A DNA stretch of 64,000 bases from an uncultured Acidobacteriota bacterium (GTDB lineage: Bacteria > Acidobacteriota > UBA6911 > RPQK01 > JAJDTT01): positions 186,001 to 250,000 of the forward strand of contig CATOST010000036.1 in NCBI GenBank assembly GCA_951812665.1, in the 5' to 3' direction. The notes under the pieces were generated by a model, which was given only the letters and a program-made list of their open reading frames with translations, was not told where the DNA came from and searched no databases. A program made the translations under genes and the position numbers. Of this stretch, positions 28,048 to 37,800 are shown in pieces; the first letter of the stretch is position 1; each line of letters opens with the position of its first letter.

Positions 28048-28087
28048 GGTCTCCTCGATTTCCTTGGCGGACGCCCGCCGGCCGCAA

Positions 28088-29017
28088 TCAGCCGATCTCG
28101 TCCTCCAGAAAGTGGGCGAACTTATCCTCCAATGTGGCCCGGAGCCGCTCGATCCTTTCGGCCGGCGCCGCTTCCGATGGAGGACGGGGCGGCCCCGCCT
28201 TGAAGAAGCCGGCCGCGTTCACCGTGGCCTTGGTGAGAGAAGTGTCGTTGTAGCCCTCGCCCGCCAGGGGAATGATGGCTTCCTGCAAGATCTGGTTGCA
28301 CTGGTGCTGGTAGGCCAAGGCTTGAGCCACGTCCCCGCCCCGGATCGCTTTCCACCACCTCTGCATGAAGGCGGGGAAGGCGTAGACGAAGCTGGCCATG
28401 ACTCCGTTGCCCCCTACCACGTGACTCACGCTCCAGAGCTGCTCCAGAGGGAAGTGGGGGATTTCGGTTCGCCGCAGGCAGTTGAGGTAGAGGCTGACGT
28501 CGGCCCCGATCATCTTCACGCCGGCCACGGTGGGGATTTTCTGCAGCTCCACGAAGTCCGAGTCGTTCAGCAGCAGCTTGGTGGTGCCGGGGTTGTTGTA
28601 GACGATGATGCCCAGGCCGGGGCAGGCTTCCGCAAGATCCCGGAAGTACTGGCAGGCTTCCGCCTTGGTCAGGGTCTGGTAGAAGGGGACGACGTTCATG
28701 ACCCCCTCCGCCCCTTCCTCCATGGCGATGCGGGAGCGGCGAATCGACTCCTCGGTATTGACGGCGCTGGCTCCCACGACCACCTTGGTCCGGGTTCCCT
28801 GGCATTCCTCCACCGTGATCCGGCTGATGGTGCGCAGCTCCTCGTCGTTGACGACAAAAAACTCGCCATTGGTCCCGGTGGTGATGATCCCGTCCACTCC
28901 CATCCGGACCAGCTTCCGGATGTTGTAACGAAACCCTTCCGTGTCGAGATGGAACCTGTCGTCGAAAGGGGTGACCACGAGGACGTAGAGACCGTCCATG
29001 TTCTCTCTTGTCAGCAT
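28088..29017 (-). CDS. DapA-family lyase/aldolase (paralogue 2)
   Basis: A 309-residue DapA-family protein, about as far from its neighbour as separate subfamilies usually are. The loop reads ITTGTNGEFFVV, closer to the canonical GTTGE; the tyrosine segment is IIVYNNPGTTKLLL; the lysine is in VAGVKMIGADV near residue 164. The C-terminal ~45 residues (AAPAERIERLRATLEDKF) form an added charged helix. It is the promoter-proximal gene of the pair, with a palindromic repeat about 80 nt upstream. Substrate unknown; likely a hydroxy-oxo acid. Confidence 0.88.
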   Translation of the reverse strand: MLTRENMDGLYVLVVTPFDDRFHLDTEGFRYNIRKLVRMGVDGIITTGTNGEFFVVNDEELRTISRITVEECQGTRTKVVVGASAVNTEESIRRSRIAMEEGAEGVMNVVPFYQTLTKAEACQYFRDLAEACPGLGIIVYNNPGTTKLLLNDSDFVELQKIPTVAGVKMIGADVSLYLNCLRRTEIPHFPLEQLWSVSHVVGGNGVMASFVYAFPAFMQRWWKAIRGGDVAQALAYQHQCNQILQEAIIPLAGEGYNDTSLTKATVNAAGFFKAGPPRPPSEAAPAERIERLRATLEDKFAHFLEDEIG

Positions 29018-29097
29018 TCCTCGTCTCCTTGTCTATGTTCGGTTGTCCGGTCGGGCCAATCTGACGCCGGGCCAGTCTACTACGACGATCGGTCCCT

Positions 29098-29182
29098 CGT
29101 AGGGGCGACCCTTGTGTGGTCGCCCTCCCCGAAGCCGATCAGTGAGGGGCGCCAGAGGGCACCCACAAGGGTCGCCCCTACG
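29098..29182. repeat. REP-like palindrome of the GTAGGGGCGACC type
   Basis: CGTAGGGGCGACCCTTGTG (29098-29116) and its exact reverse complement (29164-29182) flank a 47-nt centre that can itself pair (TGGTCGCCCTCCCC with GGGGCGCCAGAGGGCACC). It sits in the 242-nt spacer between the paralogue-2 lyase start and the M81 gene stop, both on the minus strand. Repeats with this core are familiar from many unrelated bacterial genomes. As RNA it would form a long hairpin, perhaps insulating the two transcription units. Confidence 0.85.
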
Positions 29183-29259
29183 TCGCGATTCTCGTTCAAA
29201 TCTGCTTTCCCTAATCTCCCGAACCTCCAGAAGAAGGGGAAAGGTCCTACACGGGCCGA

Positions 29260-30750
29260 TCATCGGAACGCCTCCCAGACCGTCTCCGGCTCGAACGGAT
29301 AGAGGGGCCGTGGACGGTGCCGGTAATCGAAGTGTGCCGGATTGGCCGAGGTGATTCCGGGCGTGTCCACGTAGATCATCCGGCTGGAAACCGGCTCATA
29401 GGCGGCCACCGGAGCGATGGCCCCCTTGGCCACCAGGATCCGGTACGCCTTCGGCTTGATGCCCAGGCTCAAGACCTGTTCCAGGCTCATGGGAGCCATT
29501 CTGAGGGAGGTCAGAACGATGGCGTGACCATCGTCCATCTCCACCAGTGCGGTGAGCCCCTGGTTGTTGAAACGGGCGCCGCCGTGACGAGGCTCATCCT
29601 CGACGAAGGCGCCGTCGTGCAGGCAACGGACCCGTCCCCGAATGGGGATGGGCGGCCCGTGCAGGTCGTCGCTCTTGCCACCCACTCGCAGCGAGACTTC
29701 CGTTCCCACTCCGGAGGCGACGCAGGCCTGGACGGCAGCCGGGTCGAACAGGACCACCAGGGCGGGACCGGACCCGGTCCGAATCACTTCCTGCAGGATG
29801 AGGGTGCCGTCGGCGGGGCTGCCGCCGCCCACGTTGTCGCCCACGTCCAACAGCGTGACGGGCCCTGTATCGACGTCCATGGCTGCTTCGACGGCCTCCC
29901 CTATGGGAGTCCCCAGCAGGGTCAGTTCGTCCCGAAGTTCCCAGGCCCGCCGCGCCAGGCCCAGCGCCTCCTTCCGGGCCAGATCCCGATCGCCGTCGGT
30001 CACGACCAGAAACGCCGGGCCCATCTCCTCCACGTCGGCGTAGGCGAACCCGGGCGCGATGCTGGCCGAGACGACCCCGTCCTGATCGATCACGTCCTCC
30101 ATCCGCCGGTAGAGGCCGGCCATGGGCTCCTGGCGGGTCCCCTGGGCCAGGATGCTGATACAGAGTGGAGGTTTGACCAGGGACTGCACCGGCCGAATCC
30201 TGCCTGCAACCGTCTCCGCCAGGATCCGGGCCGCTTCCCGGCCCCGTTCCCGCTGATCCAGATGGGGGTAGGTCCGGTAGATGGTGGTGGCGGTGACGCT
30301 CTCGATCATGAGGGGGGAGACGTTGGCATGAAGGTCCAGCGTCATGACGATGGGCAGGTCCGGGCCCACCAGCCGGCGGATCCTGGCGGCGGTTCGGCCG
30401 TCGGCGTCCCGGACGTGCTGCGCCACCATGGCGCCGTGCAGGGCCAGGAGCAGCCCGTCCAGGGACTGGCTCGAGATCCGGTCCAGAATCTCCTCCAGGA
30501 TCCCCTCGTAGGCTTCTTCCCGGACGGGACCCGCCGGCATGGCGGTGCCGGTGACCAAGGGGACGGTTTCGAGTCCCAGAGCCGGCAGCATCTCCAGCAT
30601 GCCTCCGATCTCGTGATGGGCCTCGCCCCAGTGGGAGATGACCTCCGGGCCCGATACCAGGCAGGTTTCCCGGAACATCTCCCGGGTGGTGGGGACCGGG
30701 AAGAAGGTGTTGGACTCGTGCATCAGGGAAGCGAGACCGACCCTCTTCAA
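29260..30750 (-). CDS. M81 family protein, MlrC-like
   Basis: A 496-residue protein of the MlrC/M81 family, named for the third enzyme of microcystin degradation; most members have unknown natural substrates. The N-terminus, LASLMHESNTFFP, is diagnostic, and further putative zinc-site segments are LALHGAMVAQH, MTLDLHANVSPLMIE and YPHLDQRERG. The C-terminal half (LDVGDNVGGGSPADGT) belongs to the same family. No signal peptide, so it is probably cytosolic, acting on a small amide or cyclic compound. It ends before the palindrome and precedes the lyase genes on the same strand; the TauE/SafE gene lies 49 nt upstream. Confidence 0.9.
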   Translation of the reverse strand: MKRVGLASLMHESNTFFPVPTTREMFRETCLVSGPEVISHWGEAHHEIGGMLEMLPALGLETVPLVTGTAMPAGPVREEAYEGILEEILDRISSQSLDGLLLALHGAMVAQHVRDADGRTAARIRRLVGPDLPIVMTLDLHANVSPLMIESVTATTIYRTYPHLDQRERGREAARILAETVAGRIRPVQSLVKPPLCISILAQGTRQEPMAGLYRRMEDVIDQDGVVSASIAPGFAYADVEEMGPAFLVVTDGDRDLARKEALGLARRAWELRDELTLLGTPIGEAVEAAMDVDTGPVTLLDVGDNVGGGSPADGTLILQEVIRTGSGPALVVLFDPAAVQACVASGVGTEVSLRVGGKSDDLHGPPIPIRGRVRCLHDGAFVEDEPRHGGARFNNQGLTALVEMDDGHAIVLTSLRMAPMSLEQVLSLGIKPKAYRILVAKGAIAPVAAYEPVSSRMIYVDTPGITSANPAHFDYRHRPRPLYPFEPETVWEAFR

Positions 30751-30799
30751 CAGTAGACCTCCGTGGAATTCGGTGGGATGCGGGTGTTTCGAAAACCGG

Positions 30800-31549
30800 T
30801 CAACCAGTCACCCAAAGTTTGACCGCGAAGACGACGATGGTGATCGTCACCACCCGCTTGACCCAGGAGTGGCCCTTCAGGACGGTGAACCGGACGCCTA
30901 GCTGCCCTCCCAGAAAGGTCCCCACGGCCAGGACCAGGCCGGGGAGCCATAGGACCTTTCCCTGAGAAATGAAGATGGCGAGAGAGACGATGGTGAAGGC
31001 CAGAATGCTCAACACCTTGACCGCGTTCCCCCGGACCAGGTCCAGACCGGCCATGGTGGTGGCGGCCAGCACCAGGAACCCGACGCCCGCCTGAACGAAC
31101 CCCCCGTAGACGCCCGTCAGGAAGAATCCGAATGCCAGAACCGGCAGGCGAACGCCCCCCTTACGGCTGGATGGATCCTTCTTGGCGAGAGGGTCCCAGA
31201 GGGTCCACAGGGTCACGGCGATCATGAGGAAGGCCAGAACCTTGCGAAAGGCGGCATCTCCGATGGAGAGAGCGAGGACGGTGCCCACGACGGCTCCCAG
31301 GCTGGCGGGAAGAGCCGCCCAGAGGATGGACTTCCAGTCCATCAGGCGATTCCGGTGGAATCCCCAGACGGCGCCCACGTTCTGGAAAAAGATGCCCACC
31401 CGGTTGGTGCCGTTGGCGACGGTGGCCGGAAGGCCCATGAAGATGAGAATGGGTAGCGTCAGGAAGGAGCCCCCTCCGGCGATGACGTTCAAGGCGCCGG
31501 CGACAACACCCGCCAGGACCAGCAAGGGATACAGCCACAGATCGGTCAC
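30800..31549 (-). CDS. TauE/SafE-family membrane permease
   Basis: A 249-residue membrane protein with about eight hydrophobic helices. The conserved openings of the two TauE/SafE repeats are visible: GALNVIAGGGSFLTLPIL near residue 18 and GVYGGFVQAGVGFLVLAA near 147. The family exports sulfite, sulfoacetate or other small organic anions across the inner membrane. The gene lies 49 nt upstream of the MlrC-like gene on the same strand, so it may export a product of the adjacent catabolic genes. Confidence 0.9.
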   Translation of the reverse strand: MTDLWLYPLLVLAGVVAGALNVIAGGGSFLTLPILIFMGLPATVANGTNRVGIFFQNVGAVWGFHRNRLMDWKSILWAALPASLGAVVGTVLALSIGDAAFRKVLAFLMIAVTLWTLWDPLAKKDPSSRKGGVRLPVLAFGFFLTGVYGGFVQAGVGFLVLAATTMAGLDLVRGNAVKVLSILAFTIVSLAIFISQGKVLWLPGLVLAVGTFLGGQLGVRFTVLKGHSWVKRVVTITIVVFAVKLWVTG

Positions 31550-31784
31550 GACGCACCATCATAGGGGGAAATTTCCAAATCGCAAATTCAAGATCCCCAA
31601 ATGACAACCGGGAGCGGGGAGCGTTGGTTTCCAACCGCCGAACTCCGGACGAAGCATGGGGGCATGAGCGCCCGGAGGACAAATGGGCGAACGGAGGTCG
31701 CCCGTCCAAGGTCCACTTCATTTTTCCAAGGAGTGCTCAGACAGGGAGATCCTCGACGGGATTTCGACACTCGAGCCGGATCGG

Positions 31785-33429
31785 TCAGTGGAGGATCTTC
31801 CCGGAATCCGCCAGTCGACGGCTCAGGATCCGGATGCCCTCCCGGTAAACTCGAAGCACCGATTCCCGGTCCCGGGCACTGGAAAATGACGCCCGGGAAC
31901 GAATCTTCGCCACGCTCGCCTCCATCTCCGCCAACAGCGATCGGGCGACCTCGGGCCGGAAGATGGACCGGCCGTGCAGTTGGAGATAGATGGGGCTGGT
32001 GTGAGCGAAGAGGGGCCGGTCCAGTTCGTTTTCGGGCAGTTCGTGGGGGATGCGAAGAGCCACCCATCCGGGCTCGGAAACCTCCAATGCAAAGTCCAGG
32101 TCGGCCACGAAGTGGGCTCCCGAAGGACGGCTCGAGACGGCATGGACGACGCGGCCGTTGACAACCAGCTCCAAGGCCTTGAAGTCCAGGCGACCCACCC
32201 CTCGGCCTCGGATCCTCACCGTCTCCTTTCCGGTCAGCGGGATCGTGCCACCGGGTCGATGTTCCCCAGCTTCGAACTCCAGGAAGGGGCCATTGGTGAT
32301 GTAGGAGCGCCCGTGCGAGAGGATCTCCAGCCATTCCCGCTCGGTGACAGGTCCCTCCATAGGGACGTAGACTCGGGCGAAGTCATAGATGAACCAATCG
32401 GTCCCGGTCGAGAAGGGCGCCTTGAGTCCCAGGTTCAGGTAGCGGTAGAAGGTTTCGTCATACTCCGATACCGATCCGCCGTCGAAAATGTTCTGGGCGT
32501 CCACCAGGCCGGCCATCCAATTGGGAATGTCCTCGTGACCGTTGGCGTTGTGGCACCAGATGACGGTGCCGCCGTCCTGCCGCGCCTCCCGGATTCCCGT
32601 CTGCAAGGGACGGCCGTCGGTGCCCGCACCCATGATGCCGGGCCCGATGCTCACCGGCCGGATCAGCTTGAGCAGGTTCAGAAGCATCACGTGGCCGTAC
32701 CCCTGTTCTCCCCGGCCGAAGTTGTGCCGGTGCTCTTCGCCCCATCCGAAGACGATCCCGTCGCCCGAGAGCCGGGCCAGGTCACTCCGGGTGAAACCGT
32801 TGGTGGTATAGCGGGCTTCGTCCGGCATCCTCCGCAAGTAGGAAACGAACAGTAGATCCAGTCCATCCCCCAGAGGCACCTCGCGCAAGTAGCGTTCGGC
32901 GTCCCGGAAGGTGATGTTCATGAGGTGGAGATGGGTATTGCCGGATTTCAGCCCTCTGGCCCGGGGGTCATAGATGCGGCGCAGGGGCAGCTGGATCTCC
33001 TCCCGGCTCTTCCCGAACAAGTCCAAGGACCGTGCCGTTTTCTCCGTCTCCAGTCCATGCAGCGCCTCGATCAACAGTTTCGTGCGGGGGAACCGCAATC
33101 TCGGCGGACGGAGGAATCGTGTGCCAGCCTCCGGCCCGGTGAAAGAGCCCCGGCAGCTCCAGCGCCTCGTCCCGGCTTTCAGCGGTGACCCGGATCAACC
33201 CCGGGAGCTCGACCCCGGATCCCTCCTCCATCAGAGACACCTTCAGATTGCAGACCTCGTGACCCGCCAGGATCCCGGTTCCCACCGGACGCGCCAGGGC
33301 GGCCACGTTGTGCCGCTTGAGAAAGGTGGTGCGGGTGCTCTCGTGCGCCCCGATCGGAACCATCAGCATCAGGACCGCCGGCACCAGAACGTTTATCGTC
33401 AAGGCGGGTCGTTGAAACGCGTCCTTCAT
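31785..33429 (-). pseudogene. CehA/McbA-like protein gene interrupted by a frameshift
   Basis: Two minus-strand frames join into one protein of about 547 residues. The N-terminal frame (from ATG 33429) has a hydrophobic leader (LTINVLVPAVLMLMVPIGA) and reads ...WHTIPPSAEIAVPP before losing sense. The C-terminal frame takes over with RTKLLIEALHGLETEK and carries THLHLMN, a HNANGHEDIPNWM segment, and a beta-rich tail as in the intact relative at 23484-25019. Deleting one base from the G5 run at 33086-33090 (C5 on the coding strand) gives a seamless EIAVPRTKLLIEALHG. So this is either a one-base insertion in vivo or a sequencing/assembly error. Confidence 0.8.
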
Positions 33430-33626
33430 GGAAGCCTCCTCCTCGGGGTATGTTCGCGCGATCGTACCACCTGCCGCTTGAGGTCACGAAACCGAAAAGA
33501 GCGGAGCATAGGATTCCGGTTCCGAGGGAACGAACAGACCGGGCGTGTCGTATAGTATGCTGAATCCCGAAGCTCCGCCTCTAATTGGAATACACCAGCA
33601 TTCGGCGGTTTCTCTCGTGGTCCGCA

Positions 33627-34841
33627 ATGAAAATCCGGGTGAAGGTCTACGGTTTCCTGGCTATGGTCGCGGTTCTGGCCGCCGCCTGGCACTTTGGATC
33701 TCCCTACCTGGACAAGGACTCCAAAGATCCGTCCGCCGCTGCCTCTCAAGAGGAAAATTCGGACGAAGGGGCAATCCCGGTCCAGTTGGAGCAAGTGCGT
33801 CAGGGATCCATTTCCTCGTTCCTGACCTCGACGTCCAACCTCAGGGCTCTTCGTGAAGTGGACCTTATGGCCCAGACGGAAGGGACCGTTCGCCGCGTTG
33901 CGGCCGAAGAGGGCGATTATGTCCAAGAGGGACAGCTACTGTGTGTCCTGGACGACCGGGAGTTGGTGATCCGCCGCCGGCTCACCGAGGAGAAGCTGGC
34001 CCAGACCCGGATCCAGTTGGAGAAGGCCCGGATCCGGGGGCAGAAGGCCCAGGTCCAGATCAAGAACACGTCCCTGGAATTGGACCGGAAGGAGCGGGCC
34101 TTCGCCGATGACCTGGTCAGCGAGGAGGAGGTGGCCACGCTCCGCTACCAGATCGCCGAATTGGAGCACGACGAGCGCGCCGCCGCTTCCGAGGTGAGGG
34201 AGTTCACCCACCGGGTCAGCGAGCTGGAAACCGAAATCGAGCAGGTCCAACTGGAGATCTCCCGCAGTGAGCTTCGTGCTCCCTTTTCCGGCCACATCAC
34301 ACGGCGGACCGTGGAGCTTGGCCAGACGGTCCGCGGATCGGACGCGTTGTTCCGGTTGGGCGCCTTTTCGCCCCTCTATGCGGATGTCCACGTGGCCGAG
34401 CGGGAAGCTCGCCTGGTGCGTCCCGGACAGGCGGCGGCGGTGGGGCTCGACGCCGGAGGGACGGAGTCGAGCCAGGGACGGGTGATCCGCATCAGTCCCG
34501 TCGTGGACGAGTCCACCGGAACGGTCAAGGTCACCATCGAATTGGTCTCCTCCAGTTCCTTCTTCAAGCCGGGAGCCTTTGTCCGCGTGGACATCCGCAC
34601 CGACACCCGGGAGCAGGCCACCATCGTTCCCAGGAGGGCGCTTCGAGAGCAGGACGGCGAGAGTTTCGTGTTCCTGGTCCGGGATGGAGTGGCCCACCGG
34701 CGTCCCGTGCGCCTGGGCTATAAGCGGGAACAGGAGGTGGAAGTCCTGGAGGGCGTCGACCCCGGCGACCCCCTCGTGGTGGCCGGTCACGGCCAGTTGA
34801 ACGAGGGCTCCAAGGTCCGGGTAACCGGCCAAGGCCCGTAA
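33627..34841 (+). CDS. RND efflux periplasmic adaptor (HlyD/MFP family)
   Basis: A 404-residue membrane fusion protein. ATG 33627 gives a short cytoplasmic start and one membrane helix (VYGFLAMVAVLAAAWHF). A lipoyl half-motif follows (ALREVDLMAQTEGTVRRV, then EEGDYVQEGQLLCVLDD), then a coiled-coil hairpin at about residues 110-205, the second lipoyl half (LRAPFSGHITRRTVELGQTV), and beta-barrel and membrane-proximal domains. It links the inner-membrane RND pump to an outer-membrane channel; no TolC-like gene is in the window. The first pump gene begins 10 nt downstream. Confidence 0.93.
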   Translation: MKIRVKVYGFLAMVAVLAAAWHFGSPYLDKDSKDPSAAASQEENSDEGAIPVQLEQVRQGSISSFLTSTSNLRALREVDLMAQTEGTVRRVAAEEGDYVQEGQLLCVLDDRELVIRRRLTEEKLAQTRIQLEKARIRGQKAQVQIKNTSLELDRKERAFADDLVSEEEVATLRYQIAELEHDERAAASEVREFTHRVSELETEIEQVQLEISRSELRAPFSGHITRRTVELGQTVRGSDALFRLGAFSPLYADVHVAEREARLVRPGQAAAVGLDAGGTESSQGRVIRISPVVDESTGTVKVTIELVSSSSFFKPGAFVRVDIRTDTREQATIVPRRALREQDGESFVFLVRDGVAHRRPVRLGYKREQEVEVLEGVDPGDPLVVAGHGQLNEGSKVRVTGQGP

Positions 34842-34851
34842 CCGCCAGCCG

Positions 34852-37800
34852 ATGAGAACCGTCAGGACCGCGATCCGCCGCCCGGTCACCGTCTCCATGT
34901 TCGTGGTGGCCGTCTGTCTCTTCGGAGCGGTCTCGGTCGATCGCCTCTCGCTGGATCTCCTGCCCGACATCTCCTATCCCTCATTGACGATTCAGACCGA
35001 GTTCGAGGACGCGGCTCCGGAAGAGGTCGAGGCGCTGGTCACCCGTCCCGTCGAGGAGAACGTGGGGGTGGTTCCCGGCCTCTCCCGGATCAGCTCGATT
35101 TCCCGGCCGGGCCAATCGGAAGTCATCCTGGAATTCGGCTGGGACACGGACATGGACCTGGCGGTCATGGACGTGAGGGAAAAGCTGGATCTGGCCAACC
35201 TCCCGACGGACGCGGAGAAGCCGGTGATCCTGCGCTTCGATCCCGCCTATGACCCGGTCATGAGGCTCCATCTGTATGGGGACGCCCCCCTCAGCCGAAT
35301 CCGGGACCTGGCGGAGCGAAAAGTGAAGCAAGGTCTGGAATCGACCTCGGGAGTGGCGGCGGTCAAAGTGGCCGGCGGCCGGGAGGAGCAGATCCGGATC
35401 GAAATCGACGAGAAACGGCTGGCCGAGCTGAACATCCCAGTCAGCGAGGTCAGCAGCGTCATTCGCGAGGCGAACCTCAATCAGCCCAGCGGGAGCCTGT
35501 ATGACCTGGACGCCAACTATCTGGTCCGGGTGCTCAACGAGTTCCAATCGGTCGAGGAGATTCGGAATCTCATCGTTCGGAATCTGGACGGACGCCAAGT
35601 GGTTCTGGGAGACGTGGCCAGAGTCTGGCGGGGGACCAAGGAACGGGACGTCATATCCCGCTTCAACGGCCGGGAGAGTGTGGAGCTGCGCATCTACAAG
35701 GAGGGCGACGCCAACGCGGTGGCGGTTTCCGAAGCGGTGAGAGAACGCCTGGAGCAGCTCAAGCAGCAGAAGACCTATCCGGGCGAGCTGACCCACGAGA
35801 TCGTCTACGACCAGGCGCAGTTCATCAATCTGGCGGTCCGGAACGTGGCGGCGGCGGCCATCCTGGGAGGATTGCTGGCGACGTTCGTCCTGTTCGTCTT
35901 CCTTCGGGATCTTCGAAGCACCGCTACCATCGGCCTCTCCATCCCGATTTCCGTCATGGCCACGTTTACCTTGATGCACCAGACCGGCGTGACCCTGAAC
36001 ATCATGTCGCTGGGCGGAGTGGCCTTGGGAGTCGGCATGCTGGTGGACAACTCCATCGTGGTGCTGGAATCGATCCACCGGCATCGAAGGCGGAACCCGG
36101 ACTTGGCGGAGGCCGTCTATCAGGGCACCCGTGAGGTGGGGCAGGCCGTGGCGGCATCGACTCTGACCACGGTGGCCGTCTTTCTGCCCCTGATCTTCGT
36201 GGAGGGGATTGCGGGCCAGCTCTTCAAGGATCAGGCCCTGACCATCACCTACTCCCTCCTCGCCTCCCTGGCCGTCGCCCTTACCGTCATTCCCATGGTC
36301 CTGTCCCGGCGCAGGATCGCGGTGGAGCCTGTCCCCCAGTCCGGCACCGGACGGGTCCCGGCGGCAGGCGGCGAGGAAGCCCGGCTGGCGCGTCTGATCC
36401 GAGCCGCGGGACGCGGCGGGGCGCGGGTCTTGAAGTTCCTCACCGTGGATCTGGTTCTGGTCGTGGTTGGTGACCTGAGACGATTGCTCAGGACTCTGGG
36501 AAGAGGCCTGCTGAAACCCCTGAACCCCTTGCTGGGGTGGTTCGACTCCGGCTTCGAATCTCTGTGGCGAACCTATCCCCGCTTCCTGGCCTGGTCTCTC
36601 GACCATAAGGGGAGCGTATTGGCTCTCACCTTGAGCCTGGTCGGTGCCAGCGCCGGTTTGGCCCAGTTTCTCGGGGCCGAGTTGATCCCGTCCCTGGTTC
36701 AGGGAAAGTTCTCCTTTGAGATCCAGCTTCCCCAAGGGAAGCCTTTGGAAGAGACCGATCGGATCATCCGGCAGGTGGAGAGCCAGGTGTTGGCTCTGGA
36801 CGGGGTGGCCACCGTCTTCTCCAGTGTGGGAGGAGGGGCCGATGACCAGTTCGCGACGGGTCCGCTCGAGGAGCACCGGGGCTGGATTCACGTCTCCATG
36901 GAGGACGGCCGTGACAAGGTGGGCGAGGAGCGTGTGATCGGCCGCACCAGAAGTCTGCTGGGACGATATCCGGGACTCACCCACCTGTTCGGCCGACCCA
37001 CCCTGTTCAGCTTCAGAGAGCCGGTAGAGGTGGAGATCTACAGCTACGACCTCGCTCAACAGCGGAGCATCGCCGAGAAGGTGATGGGGCGGCTTTCCGG
37101 GATCGACGGCCTGGCCGATGTCCAGAGTTCGACCCGATTGGGGAATCCCGAGGTCCGGATCAGTTTTCGGCGGGAGCAATTGGCTCGTCTGGGACTGGAC
37201 GAAAGTCAGGCGGCTGAGATCCTGAGGAGCAAGATCCGCGGCGACGTCGCCTCCCGCTACCGGGACCAGGAGAGACAGCTCGACATTCTGGTCCAGGCGG
37301 CCGAATCGGATCGGAACGCGATTCAGGATGTTCGCGATCTTGTCATTAACACTCGGACGGACGGAGCCGGCGCTGGTGGGAACCGGCGTGGCGCCGCAGA
37401 CACCGCCCGGTCCGATGTGGGAGGCTCCCGCGTCGGCGCGGGTGGAACGCAGTCCAATTCGAATCCGGCGCGGACTGAGGTGGAATCCGACAGCGAGGAA
37501 GAGAACTCCCAAGTGCCGATCCGGTTGGGATCCGTGGCCCGGGTGCAACTGTCCCGGGGACCCGGCGAGATTCGCCGGGTCGGTTCCCAGCGCGCGGCCG
37601 TGGTGTCGGCCAACCTGGCGGGAGCCGATCTGGGCACCGTCTCCCAAGAGATCGAGGCCGAGCTCTCCGGGATGTCCCAAGAGCTGCCGCCCGATTCAGT
37701 GGTGACTCTGGGTGGGCAACACCGCGAATACGACCGTTCCCGGAGCAGCCTGTTCTTCGCCCTGGCTCTGGCGGTGCTCCTGGTCTACCTGGTGATGGCG

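Noticed and set aside
31550..31784. A gene in the spacer between the TauE/SafE gene and the frameshifted CehA-like gene.
   Set aside because: Open frames there are short, Arg/Ser-rich and without a ribosome site; I see no feature in this stretch.
34981..37680. An 899-codon open frame antisense to the first RND pump gene.
   Set aside because: Same reason: a compositional shadow of a clear RND permease, without recognisable domains or a ribosome site.
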